This document shows, one piece after another, positions 24,926-36,800 of a stretch of 64,000 bases of DNA (its first letter is position 1; each line of letters begins with the position of its first letter). The stretch comes from Mytilus californianus (taxonomy: Eukaryota; Mollusca; Bivalvia; Mytilida; Mytilidae). Location of the stretch: positions 108,311,640-108,375,639 of the forward strand of contig NW_026262712.1 in NCBI RefSeq assembly GCF_021869535.1, written 5' to 3'. Both the position numbers and the translations under genes were made by a program. The notes under the pieces are model-generated. The model made no database searches. It was given only the letters and a program-made list of their open reading frames with translations, and was not told the DNA's origin.

Positions 24926-27657
24926 AAGATGCTCCTTGTTTACCTATGCGGGAAAATTCAATAAATGTCTCATGTAAAGAAAATACAACAAATTTAAATA
25001 TTTATAAAAGAAGATTAAAGAATGATAATTTTCAGCGTGATGGCCGGAGATCAGCAGCAATAAAAAATGGTATTTGGTATGATTTGAACTATTGTAAAAA
25101 CAATTGGAATGATGCTATCTTATCATTGGTAAAACTGGCAAATGATGAAAAGAAAAACATTTTACGACGAATACAGTATTTTGGAATTTTGAAAGTATCA
25201 GAAAAATTAGAAAATGGTCAGTTAATGCCATTAAAAGAACTTTATGAACTCTATTCTACTGAATGTAATAATGAATTATTGTTTTGCTCTTTAAAAACTA
25301 AATTGTTTAGTTACCATTCTGCATCATATAGAGATCTTTTCATGAGATATTTACCTGTCATACAAATTTACAAAGCTGTAGATAATCAGACTCGAGCCTT
25401 TATTCTAAAGAAACCTATTGACAAAGACTTTGCAAATTTAATAGCAACAATTGAATGGCCCAACAGAAATGAACTTTTGAAAAAGAACATTAGTACAAAA
25501 CTTGAAAATATCATGACACCAGCATTAAATAGCTGCTCTGAAAAGGACAGACATATTCTTAAGTATATAATATCCACACTAACTTCGGTGGAGTTTCTGA
25601 ACAAAACTGGAATAGATGGAAAAAGATATCAAAGAAGCAGCTTAAATACCAGTATGACATATGCAAAAGAAACAATACAGAAATGGACTGTAAACAAAGA
25701 CTCATTGAGTGCAAATATGCTGCACAAGAAGAGAACAGAAACAGGACAACGAATACAGGTGCTTGGATCTGGAAGGAAACTTCTTGCTGAAAAGTATCCT
25801 GATTTAACAACATTAATGTTAAGACTGTTCGATGCTGGAGGAGATGGATTACAAAGTCATCCAAGATTAATATGCGACACTTTATTTTTACATAAAAGTA
25901 AATGGATGAACATGCCTCGATGTGTAACAATTTTAAAACAGATCTATGATATTGATATATCAATTAGTGCAGCTTATACTTATACAGAAAACTATCGTGA
26001 AAAAAGTCACCAAGCAAAACGTCATCATCATGGCAAAAATGTAAATCCTGGTATATCATTAAAGAAACCAACAAGAGATGGGAACCACAATCCATCAATT
26101 AATGATCATTTTGCACAGACAGACATAAACTATTCAATAGAAGAGACTCTGATCAACAATGGAAAAGTCATCGCAAGAGACGATAAGGCTTTAGTACATT
26201 GCGATGTAGAAATTGTACAAAGACCAAGTAAATCTTGGAAAAAAGTCATCTTTTCAGACCATGATTGGGAAAAGGACACAAAAAGAAGTTTGCAAATTAC
26301 AACTTATCAATTTGTTAAAGTGAAGGATATGTCAGAAAATGAGGATATCGTTGCGCAATTCAGTGGAATTCCCATTTGTCAAAGTAGATTAACCGGTGGA
26401 GGATTGTCAATAGTAAAAATCCATTACTTTGAAAATTCTACTGTGTTTAGACACTTTAACGAATTATTGTTTGTCATGACTTTGGAAAATCAGCATGTGT
26501 TTTTCCAGACAGGAGATAATGGTCTTATACCCCAATTATTAATAACAGTTGATGGAGGTCCAGATGAGAGACCCAGGAACAAACAGACTATGTTTGCGAC
26601 TGTCCTCCTAAGAAAACTTTTGAACATAGATAAAGTAAAAGTAATTTCATATGCTGAAGGATGCAGCAAACGACATTCAGTGGAAAGACTACATTTTGCT
26701 GAAGGCAGATCTTTATCGCAAAGTGGCGTAATTTCTTCTAAAAGTATAAATGAAAATGAGACAGAAGAAGGCTTGTTTAGCCAGGAAAAGTTCAAAGAAA
26801 ATATGGAAGCTGCCAGAGAAGAGGCAGTTAACAGAATAGATGAAACACCATATGCGAGTGAAAAAATAGAGGCAGTAAAACCTCCTCCAGATTTTGATTG
26901 GATTTTGACACCAGAGACCATATCAAAAATAATTTCATTCTTGAAGAAAGACACTAGTGAACATCGCTTTGAAAACAACTTTAGCATAAAGCCAGAAGGA
27001 CCAGTATGGAATAAACTGTGCAAACTGTATGGTATTAGTCCAACAAAATGCTTCAATGCAGTTTCAGTTTTCAATGAAATGTACGACCCCAAATCTGCAT
27101 GGCTCCAGCATTATGCCTACAGTTGTTATAGACCAGATGATTCCTGGATAGGAAATAGTATAAACAGATATGAAATTCAACCAATTGTGGACATAAGCAA
27201 GTTACCAGAGCATAAGTATTTGCCTTATCTGGAAGCAAAAAAGCTTGTGCAATATTTTTTAGATAATAAGGTAGAACTTCCAGACTTCCTTAGGGTTCCA
27301 GATTTTTATTTACCATCAAAAAACATTGAATCATTAAGGAAAAACAATGAGTCTGTATTTTCAAATGAAAGAGATTTCACCAATGTTCAGAATTTGCTTG
27401 GTGTCAGCTCAGATGAAATACGGGCATACATCAGAAAAAAAGAAGAAAAAAAGGAGGATTCAGTGAAAAAGACTGAAATTAAGAAAGCATTCTCGAATCG
27501 TTTGTTAGGAAAGCTGACAGTTATAGAACTAAAAAAAGTACTTGAGGAGTTCAAGGTTTCATGGACAAGACAACAGAACAATCGAGCTGATATTCTCAAA
27601 TTGGTAGATAAGGAGCTAGAAAACAGAAATCTAAAAGAAGACGACTTATTTGAATAA
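24898..27657 (+). CDS. DDE (RNase-H-fold) transposase frame, probably expressed by -1 frameshift from the SAM/peptidase frame
   Basis: A 919-codon frame, -1 relative to the upstream frame, overlapping it by 31 nt (open from 24892 after a TGA). Candidate catalytic residues, counted from the ATG at 24898: Asp429 in RDDKA, Asp552 in VDGGPDE and Glu596 in SVERLH, spaced about 120 and 43. A His-rich motif KRHHHGKNVNPG lies near residue 375. The C-terminus carries a SAP-like helix-turn-helix (LTVIELKKVLEEF, residues 873-907), fitting DNA binding. The DGGPDE...VER pattern is one I associate with a multi-exon transposase-like family in invertebrates; I cannot name its superfamily. The ATG at 24898 may not be used: a shift at 24915-24921 would give a single product of about 1,610 residues. 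Confidence 0.8.
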   Translation: MYVSLSKKLKDAPCLPMRENSINVSCKENTTNLNIYKRRLKNDNFQRDGRRSAAIKNGIWYDLNYCKNNWNDAILSLVKLANDEKKNILRRIQYFGILKVSEKLENGQLMPLKELYELYSTECNNELLFCSLKTKLFSYHSASYRDLFMRYLPVIQIYKAVDNQTRAFILKKPIDKDFANLIATIEWPNRNELLKKNISTKLENIMTPALNSCSEKDRHILKYIISTLTSVEFLNKTGIDGKRYQRSSLNTSMTYAKETIQKWTVNKDSLSANMLHKKRTETGQRIQVLGSGRKLLAEKYPDLTTLMLRLFDAGGDGLQSHPRLICDTLFLHKSKWMNMPRCVTILKQIYDIDISISAAYTYTENYREKSHQAKRHHHGKNVNPGISLKKPTRDGNHNPSINDHFAQTDINYSIEETLINNGKVIARDDKALVHCDVEIVQRPSKSWKKVIFSDHDWEKDTKRSLQITTYQFVKVKDMSENEDIVAQFSGIPICQSRLTGGGLSIVKIHYFENSTVFRHFNELLFVMTLENQHVFFQTGDNGLIPQLLITVDGGPDERPRNKQTMFATVLLRKLLNIDKVKVISYAEGCSKRHSVERLHFAEGRSLSQSGVISSKSINENETEEGLFSQEKFKENMEAAREEAVNRIDETPYASEKIEAVKPPPDFDWILTPETISKIISFLKKDTSEHRFENNFSIKPEGPVWNKLCKLYGISPTKCFNAVSVFNEMYDPKSAWLQHYAYSCYRPDDSWIGNSINRYEIQPIVDISKLPEHKYLPYLEAKKLVQYFLDNKVELPDFLRVPDFYLPSKNIESLRKNNESVFSNERDFTNVQNLLGVSSDEIRAYIRKKEEKKEDSVKKTEIKKAFSNRLLGKLTVIELKKVLEEFKVSWTRQQNNRADILKLVDKELENRNLKEDDLFE
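24915..24921 (+). promoter_or_regulatory. Candidate -1 ribosomal frameshift heptamer A AAA AAC
   Basis: In the upstream frame the codons are CAA AAA AAC TAA, so the heptamer sits in the canonical X XXY YYZ phase and is followed at once by the stop. Slipping back one base gives AAA AAA CTA AAA, the transposase frame. The shift has to occur in the 31-nt window 24892-24922, and the heptamer is in it. No strong stem-loop or pseudoknot is apparent in the next 60 nt. A single-base deletion in the A7 run is the alternative. Confidence 0.6.
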
Positions 27658-28920
27658 ATTTGTTTAACACATCATGCAACATTATTTAACTTCTGACAGC
27701 AGAAGATGAGGTTTCATGGGTTTATTTACATGGGTTTACAGTACACATGTTAACCAGATAAAAAAGGAAATTGTTTTATTGCTGTTCTTCATCTTGATAG
27801 CTTTCACAATTGTTTAAACCAAACTTTAATTGTCAACATATTACTTCCTACAAAGAAAATTTGAATGTATATAGTAATCATCCAGTGCTTCGGTCCGTTT
27901 GTGAATGTAAGCTTTTAAGTACAACTCCTTAACCATATATGATCAATGAAACTTTGCATTTGTCTAATACCACCTGAAGATGTGCATCTGGTAAACTAAT
28001 CCTGGTCCAATGCATCAGAGGGGAGATAAATTAACTTATACTGTGCAAGCACAAATCCTCCATATGAGACTTGTAACTGAATTTATACATATGTTGAACA
28101 ATATGACAGGTACCACATGTGGGGCAGGATCTTACCCTTCCAGAGCACCTGAGATTACATTGTTTTTTGGGGGTACGTGTTGCTCTGTTTCAGTTTTCTA
28201 GTTGTGTTATGTGGATTTCTGTTTATGTCTTTTCACATTTTTTTTTCTTTTTTTGCCATGGCTTGGCCTGTTTGTTTTCCACATTTGAGTTTGATTGACC
28301 CTTTAGGTATCTATTGCCTCTCTTTATGATGGATTAAATTCTGTTATAGTGTTCCATCTGCAGATGTGCATGTACATATAGCTAAAAATATTTCCGCACT
28401 CACAGTTGCTTCAAAGGATTATTTTTATATTTAAAAACACAAGTAGAATTATTTATAAAAGTTGAATTGAATATTTCTCAAGGATTTGAGCTGCAAGTCC
28501 ACACCACTTAAACCATTTGAAATTAATAAAAATAAACCGCAGCTTTTGAAGAAATCACATCAGACAATAGCAATACAAAAAAGCATCCAGAGGTCACCCA
28601 AACACTGTTTCAAATAATAATTGCAATATGATAGTTTTACGTTTTTTTTTCATGACACTGACAGTGACTAGTACAAAACACATTTGATGCACACATCTGC
28701 AATAAAAGTTATTTTTAATGCCAAGAGTATCAGGACAAAATTTAAGGTGTTAAGCTTCAAAACCTAGTCACCAATAATCTATATCAAATATCTGATATTG
28801 TCAAATGTGCAAAAACACTTAAGAATTCTAAAACTAATTTACATACTGTCATTAATAGCGACTTTCAGATTATCAAAATGCATATGATTTTTGTTGCTTA
28901 TTTTTGAAAAAAGCTAGCTT
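27658..28920. other. 3' flank of the transposase gene inside the large element
   Basis: About 1.3 kb between the transposase stop and the right subterminal repeats. It is AT-rich with no long coding frame. Possible AATAAA signals lie near 28527-28535. The phrase CTGTTCTTCATCTTGANAG is shared with intron 3 (near 22858 and 27782), so part of this DNA is repeated within the element. Confidence 0.5.
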
Positions 28921-29070
28921 ATACTTTTTTAAAATTATATGGGTAGTGGGGTCAAACTGAAAATTAATTGTATGGGTAGTTGTCCCATGATGAAATGTAA
29001 TTTAGTGGGTGATGGGTATTAAAAAAAAGTGCCTTCCAACCCCCCCATACATTTTTTTCTGGAATAGCCC

Positions 29071-29640
29071 TTACCAGGAATAAGGAAGTCTGACATGTTA
29101 AATTTTTGTTTGTTTGCGGTTGTATTAAAATCTGTTCCATAACCTAACAGTGTTGTTTGGTTGGAGGTCCATTTTATCTAATCTGTCATGGCACAGCATA
29201 TTAATGTTTTTTTTTTTTATCCTCAATGTTCCTTAAATGTAAAATTTAATTAAAAGTTAATGCCTTTGTCTTGTACATTTCCGTTCTTTTTTTTTCTATA
29301 CAGACAGACATTTACTTATTTAATTTTTTATTTATTTAGAATTACATACTGAGATAAAAAATTGAAATGAACATATAAAAAAAACTAGTACCATGAACAT
29401 TAATGTTCACTTCAATATTTCCACTTACCTGGCTCCTTAATTATTTGTAGTTTTCTCTCAACACCATATTGACACTATTGAAATTAGATCAGACCGCCAC
29501 ATCCACAAGGGGACTTGTGCCCGGAGTCCATTTTATCCAACCTGTCATGGCACAGCATATCAATGGGTTATCCTCAATTTCCTGTAAATGTAAAATCTAA
29601 ATAAAACCTATGTTTTGTACATTTCCCTCACAGGTTTTTT
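29071..29640. repeat. Right part of the interrupted 112-bp array
   Basis: Starts mid-unit with CCAGGAATAAGGAAGTCTGA directly after the transposon's TTA. It then has two longer units with GTCATGGCACAGCATATNAA and TCTTGTACATTTCC-like phrases (near 29160-29285 and 29520-29630). The unit joins to the left part at 17821. Confidence 0.75.
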
Positions 29641-29835
29641 TTTTCCTCTAGAGAGACATTTAATTTTTTTATAATTTATTTAAAACTACATACTGAGAAA
29701 ACAGTTTGAAATATACATATGAAAAAAACCAGTACCTTGAACATTGTTATTTTTTATTTATTTTTTTTGTAACGATCACCCCTTCACCCCTTATAATAAT
29801 TAAGCAATGTTTATTTTTGTAGATTCCAAGTAGTA

Positions 29836-30870
29836 CAGTAGACTCCACCTAATCGGATATCGGCTAAACGAATATATCGGCTATTGTAATATTATTTCAA
29901 AACACCAAACCCTTCCCTATATGTTTAATGTTAATTTTATCGTGTAATCGAATATCGGATATAAGAATATATCGGCAAATCGGATAAGAATATTCAGAAA
30001 ATTTGGTTCAAAACCATGAACAATCGGATATTTGCCATGATTTTCTAACAGGAAATGGACCCGGAAGTTACGAAATTACAATCTTGCAGACAAGAAAATT
30101 TAGTTTTTTTACAAAAAAAAAAAGGAACTACACAAACAAATGTATTTCTTAATAAATTGTTGTCTCTATTCATTGTCTTCCTTTGTTATGTGAATAAGAT
30201 GCCCTTTTACTTCAAATGGTTTGAATTTATTTATAAAATATACAAGAGCAGTACGTTGCTGTTTGGAGAATTTTTATAAAACTCTAAATGCTTACAGAAT
30301 CAGAAATATAATTTAAAACTGAATGTACCTCCTTCTGAATAATTTATTGCAATATAAATATAAATCCTTTTTGACAAAAGAATCTGAGTTTTGTCAGATA
30401 TAATTTTGTTACATGTGCATAAGTAACCACATGTCATGGACGCCATTTTGGTTTGTTTACAAATTGTTTATAGCCAAATTAGTTTACCTGTGATAATGTA
30501 AATAATGGATATTAATTTGTTTACAAAACAAATAAAGACACAAACTATGGATGGTAGATATTTATTCACATAAATATTTCAGGACATTTGATTTATTTTT
30601 TAATAAATATAGGATTTAAAAACTGCAAATTTGAGCATTACATAACAGCTGATGATTTTTTACACAAACATCGTGGTGAAGTAACTGATAAAAATCACTC
30701 CAGCCCTTTCACATATATAGCAATGGTCAGGGTTAGTAACATCTCGGGATTAGGTCTACTCATTATTGCAGAATATTCAATGAATATACATTTATCGTCT
30801 AATTGAATATATCGGGTAATGGAATATTTTTAGCTGACATTTTGGGTATCCGATTTGCCGGAGTCTACTG
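29836..30870. mobile_element. pogo/Tigger-like non-autonomous element with TA target duplication
   Basis: CAGTAGACTCCACCTAATCG at the left end pairs with the reverse complement of the right end, CAGTAGACTCCGGCAAATCG. TA flanks both sides (29834-29835, 30871-30872). Sequences close to AATCGGATATCGG and AATATATCGG recur internally near both ends. CAGTAGACTCC-type ends with a TA site are typical of pogo/Tigger elements of the Tc1/mariner group. The 1,035-bp body has only short frames (74 and 72 codons) without recognisable transposase motifs. Confidence 0.75.
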
Positions 30871-30879
30871 TATATGCTT

Positions 30880-33600
30880 TTTTTTTATTGAACAATATTT
30901 AATTTTGATGTAAAATCTTGTCACTTAATATAGATGTATTCTGCTTTATTGGTCATCTGTGTTATATAGAGGGAAAACTTTTGGTATTGTGATTTGAATA
31001 CTGTATGAGATTGTACAAAAGAAAATTCAATACTTATGAATTGATTATTTAAACATTTTTTTATGCTTCTTGGGTGTGAAGTTTTTAAAATGCCTGTGAG
31101 ACTTTGCATGATTATTATTTTAAATGATGTATGATCTGTAAGAGCTTACTACACTTTATTTTTGTATCTTTAATGTTAATCAATGTATAGTTTTTTTAAT
31201 CATAAGAATATGTAACTAGGGGTAATCATTAGATATGTCAAAGCAGATTTCAGTGTGATGTTTTCAACCTTAAAATGTTAGACTGTTTGTAAAGTCATGA
31301 AAACATCTTTAAGGCCCATTTTTCTCCTGTATTTTACAGGACCAATTAATCAACCATAATTTTTCATCTTGCAAAAAAAAAAAACCAAACAAATAAATAA
31401 AAGCCATGAATGTCTTCTTGGTAACAATTAAGATTGGTTGCAAGTTGAACTAGAATTTCCATAATGAACACTAATTTTGATTCAAAATAAACGGAGATGA
31501 TAATCTGTAAGATAGTATTTAATGCTGCCTGTTCAGCAGCCATAGTTAAAATTTCTCTATACACTACCACAAGTTGAAAACAGATGCAGACCAGTTGATA
31601 TAATTATACCTCTTTAATAAAATAAATTGTGTGTGTGTGTAAAATAAGGTGTAAAGTATTAAAAATAATAAAAGAAATTATGAAGCTTTGACCACAATTT
31701 AATATATTTATTGATGTCACTATTCCTTTTATGAATGAAGTTCATTTTTCTTGCTTATGCAGATCAATATTCTTGCTATGAAAACAGGAGCAAACAATTC
31801 AACATTAGCATTCCTCTCTAAATATACTGAACTGTAAAAAAAGAACAAACTGTGTATTGTAAAAATGAATGTAATTATCGAGTATTGACAAAGGAATAAT
31901 GTGTAAATGGTTATTGAAGTTTTTCACAACAGATGTAAATGATGTAACTTATTGATGGTATCTGTTCCTTTCAATCTCTGCAAAATGGCATATCTCTTCA
32001 ATTTTTATTCATACATTCAGTTCATGCAAGGGGAGAAAGGGTGTCGTTCTTTAATGTGTAGATTATATTAATAGTAGACTCGTGTTCTTGACAATCTTCT
32101 GAGGATCTCCACAAAACATCCAGTAGGTTTTTATCCTATTGTGCTTGCCCTGAACTTAAAATATTTCTTTTAAATACATGTACATACAAAAGGTACAGGG
32201 ATCAATTTAAAGAGGAAAAAATGGCCAATATATATACGTTAATGCTTTGTTTATGGTTAATAATGACAAAATGACCATGATTGATGACATATCTAACATT
32301 CTATGATGAAAAATAGGCATTGATATATATGAAGAGGTCCAAATTGGAAATCCTCAACTACATAAGAACTTTTAGAATCTTGAATGATGAATAATGAATT
32401 AATCTTCAATATCAACAAAAATAATTTGATTTGAATAATAATAATAACTTGATAAAAATATTTACATTTTTTAAAACTTTAATTAACAAATTTTTAAAAA
32501 TGCCAGAAGGCAAGATTTATATGATATGGCCTTGTGACAGGTTTTTCCATGGTTGAATTGGTTTTTCCCTTCCTTTAACACAATGGCATATAAAAATAGG
32601 TTATGTATTATAAAAATCCCAGATATGTCGCCTTTTTTTTCACATAAATCGACATTAGTATTCCTCTTTAACAATGACCCTTATATAAACAAGCTGTTTA
32701 TTGTAAGAGTGACTAATTTCCCGCTATTATTTTCACTTAAATCGACATTAGTATTCTTCTCAAACGGTAATCCGTATAAAAATCAAACTATGTTTGGTAA
32801 AAGTAAAAGATTTATCAACATTAGTATCCTTTGTAAGAGTGACAAACTTCCCGCTATTGTTTTCACTTAAATCAACATTAGTATCCTTCTCCAACTGTAA
32901 TCTGTAAAAAAAAAAGAAGTTATATATTGTACACAGGATTATGCGGCAGAACATTTAAATTTCATGAAATTTAGAATTATTATAGACAAACCGGATCATG
33001 GCAACAAATTGTAGGGTCTTAATAAGTATTCAAATGAAAACAAAATGGACCCTTTTATTTAATTTTATGTGAGCACAGCTATAACGTCAGCAGTGTTAAA
33101 AAAAACTGTTGTAAGTAAACAATATATGTATTATAATGACAACAATGAGCAGTATTATAAAGATTTTCCCCATCATTCTAGAATACCTATATATCCCTGC
33201 TCCATGATCTGTATTTCAACTGAAACTATTTTGCCATGTAAGAATTAACTATCTGTTAATTCAAGGGTCACCACATTGCACTATGGAAAGCTCAATTGAA
33301 GTCACATTTTATATGTTTATAGAATATTTGTCAAACATCTTTTGATTACATTGTCAATTCTAGTGTCAATTTAAAGAATTACACTTCTCTTTTAAATTTT
33401 AAAGTGTCATGAGTCCTATATAATGTGCGTATAATTTGCCAAACAATTGGTTTGTAGTCCAGGAATGTAAAGGGAACATTTATTTAAGCAGGATATTTGT
33501 AGATTATTTACTATGGTTGATGTAAACTTAAGGCATCTTCCAATGTAGTAACATGGTTGACAAAGTTCATCAGTAGATGAAAATAACTCTGTAACAGACC
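30880..33600. other. Gene-free AT-rich DNA with imperfect repeats
   Basis: No coding exon recognised. Around 32640-32900 the phrase TTTTCACTTAAATCGACATTAGTAT recurs three to four times (as shorter exact matches) with CCCGCTATT nearby. A short GTGTGTGTGTG run is at 31629. The frames at 32553-32870 and its complement come from this repetition. Confidence 0.5.
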
Positions 33601-33640
33601 ATGTTTTTTAATATTTTAATTTCTTAGTTAATGTTATTAT

Positions 33641-33878
33641 GACATTGATTTTCTGTCACAGATGAATCCTTATTATTGCATCATGTACATTGATTTTCTG
33701 TCACAGATGAATCCTTATTATTGCATCATGTACATTGATTTTCTGTCACAGATGAATCCTTATTATTGCATCATGTACATTGATTTTCTGTCACAGATGA
33801 ATCCTTATTATTGAATCATGTACATTGATTTTCTGTCACAGATGAATCCTTATTATTGCATCATGTACATTGATTTTT
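33641..33878. repeat. 45-bp tandem repeat, five copies plus a partial one
   Basis: TACATTGATTTTCTGTCACA followed by GATGAATCCTTATTATTGCA repeats every 45 bp, with only isolated differences. Diverged relatives lie at 33930-33975, so the locus has expanded more than once. Confidence 0.95.
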
Positions 33879-33899
33879 TTCCTGAATTTCATAATGTTC

Positions 33900-36800
33900 T
33901 GTAAAACTTCTAAATTATTGTTGTCATGATTTTGATTCTCTGTCAAAGGTGAATCATAATTATTACATTGATTTTCTTCTTCTTGTTTCTTTCTGAAAAA
34001 TCTGGTAAAAAAAGATGAACAACAAAAGAATAATTTTAATATACACACTAGATTTCTTTGATATCAATTTTATCTATAACTAACATTCTATCAACTTTGC
34101 AGTCTTATATATCAACGTTTCTATTCAGAATTGTAACCAAAATATGTTCACTAAGACAGTAGTGTTCAAGTTGTTTAGATTTACTTGTGAGAATGACCTA
34201 TTTCTTTATTATGCTTTCAATGCCTTCTGGAAAGTAAAATCTTTGACCAAAGAGTCGTTATTATTACACTGATTTACTTCAGCTGACTGTCATAATGTTC
34301 TGTAAAAAAAGATGTACAACATAAATAATAGTTTTAATATATAAACAAGATTTAATATATGATCTCAACTTGATCTATAATCAACATTCTATCAACATTG
34401 CAGTCTTTATTAATGTTCAAGATGTTAAGATTTACTTGTAAAGCAATGACCTATTTCTTTCTTCAGCATTCGGTTATTCTAAACATGCATGCAATGCCTT
34501 AAGAAAGGTAAAAACATGTTAATCTTTGACCAATGAGTCCTTATTATTACATTGATTTACTTCAGCTGAATGTCATAATGTTCTGTAAAAAAAGATATAC
34601 AACATAAATAATAATTTTGATATAAAAATCCAACTTAAAGAAATTTGTAAGCAACAAATAATAAACTGTTTTAACTCATGATCAATTTGATTGGTATATG
34701 GTATTTACATATTATTCATATTTTTCTCTTCACCCTTGGAATAAATGGGGTATTTTCCTACCCATTTGGCTTAGCAAAAACATTGTTTTGTTATATGCAG
34801 AAGATATGTGCACAGTTTCAAATTAAATACAAAGATATTGCATATACGGTTAATCTAGAAATATGTTGATACACAAATGAGAAAGGTAGTGACCCAAATC
34901 ATCTCAGTTTACATTTCTAGTCATTGTTTACATTTCTATAATATGGGATTGTTACTTAGTGTCAAAAAGGTCGATGGAACCCAAAACAAATCAACCATAA
35001 ATAAAGCTTACCGAAATTACTGAATACAAAAAGGCTATATTCTCAATAGAAGTCTTAAGAAGATCATTGAAATGTCTCATAGATTTTTGTATTGGTGGGA
35101 GAGACTCCTAATCGCTATTGCGCATGCTTTACAATAACAAAATTGTTATAGAATTTCGTTAAACTATATTTCAGCGTAAATAAATGTAAAAGCTATATTA
35201 GAATGGCATATGTTTTATATATATCTTTTCAAGATTGATATATTACCTAAACAGTATACTTTACTAAGTGGAGTAAATTTTTTTTTTGAGGCAGCTTACA
35301 GTAGTTCAACCAATCAGTTGAATTTTAATTTTGGCAATATCTATTTTTGATGCAGATTTTCACACACTAAAATGGCAATTATAGAAAAATTGAATGCTTT
35401 TAGTAGAGATAAAACTGGTAATAATGAACTATTAATTGGATTGGATCAGGGTTCTGTGTATTCACATTATTTGTATACCTCTCCTTATTCTTGAAAAATA
35501 AGAAGTCCACCCATTTGTCTCAGGAAGAACAATATTTATAATATATAGTATAGTAAATATAGTAAACATGATTGGTGTAGCATATGATGTTTATATACTG
35601 AATACACAAAAGTATTGTTTACACTCTAATGCATTTTCACTATGCATATTGCAATGAATATTTGCCTGTGTAAAACTAAGTCGACAATTTCAATCAGCTT
35701 GTAAATGTATGTAGATGACTCACTTTTTTGTATGTTATGTAGATGAATATTTCATTTATCCATAGTACTGTAAAGACAATTATTTTCTAATTACTGTATA
35801 ATGGGTGTTAAAAACAAATATATAATTGAAAATCTTTTCAGAGCAATAATGTCGGAAATTTCTTCTACGAGATATATTTCAAACGTCATAACAAACTTAT
35901 TATTTGATTGGCTCACACAAAATATGAAAAATCAATAGTTAGGCATTCACTTTATTAAAGATGATGGTTTAAATTCAAATGGATGCTGTCAAAGTAGTAT
36001 AAATTAATTTATTTTCATCATTTCAATTTTTTTGTGGAGATTACCCATCATTATTACACTTTTTAATCCTCAATGTTCTGTGAAAATAATTGATATTTAT
36101 CAGTATACTGGATAAGTTATTTATTGTATGATTTTACTATTGTTTTTGTGAAAAAGTTATATTGCATTTGAACAAAAGATTGAAATCTGGTAATACATAC
36201 TTTATTGCATGTCATTGCATTACATCTTGTTTACATCTTGCTTACATCTTGCTTAATGCTGTCATGTTGTCATGACATTGATTTTCATGGGAGAAATCAT
36301 TAGTATATATTTTTACATCTGCTGGGTTTCATAATAATCTGTAAAAATTATAAAGTTCAACATAATTATTTAAAATTTAATACCATTTTCAGTATGTACA
36401 TAACCTTGCTGATTTTCTGTTGAAATTAATCATTGTCTTATTTGTTGACATTTTCTGTAGTTCTATGTGAAAAAATGTTGAGACTTACAATTAATTATTT
36501 AATATTATTATAAAAAAAAGGAATACCATTAACAGTATTTTAGGTACAATCCATATTTTCTATGAAAGAATGATAAGGCTCACTTTATATGGAGATATAA
36601 GTGAAGAAATTGCTTTTATTGACATCTGCTGTGTTCCTTGGATGACCCAATAAAAAAAAAGAAAGGCTAGAATGATAATTAAATATTTACAACCATAAGA
36701 AGTGTATAAGATTCAACGAAGATTAAAAATGAAAGATAAATTATTTATATCAGATATTTTATTGTGATGATATGGTAAAAGGTGAACATCAATTTTCGAA

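Larger units (their letters stand above)
17822..29070 (+). mobile_element. 11.25-kb DNA transposon with 41-bp inverted ends, TTA target duplication and SAM/peptidase/DDE gene
   Basis: The left end starts GGGCTATTCCAGAAAAAAAT at 17822. The reverse complement of the right end (29070 backwards) matches it for about 41 bp with two mismatches. TTA flanks both sides (17819-17821 and 29071-29073). Joining the flanks restores an ordinary unit of the interrupted repeat array, which defines the empty site. Subterminal TGGGTAGTTGT-like motifs recur at both ends (near 17910 and 28971). The only long coding region inside is a five-exon gene plus an overlapping transposase frame, both on the + strand. GGG ends and a TTA site recall PIF/Harbinger, but the transposase motifs do not fit that family. 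I cannot assign a superfamily. Confidence 0.85.

Noticed and set aside
26490..27092. 200-codon - strand open frame
   Set aside because: Lies entirely opposite the transposase frame, which has recognisable motifs.
33641..33878. Possible CRISPR-like array (regular 45-bp period)
   Set aside because: There are no unique spacers; the whole unit repeats, and the DNA is eukaryotic.
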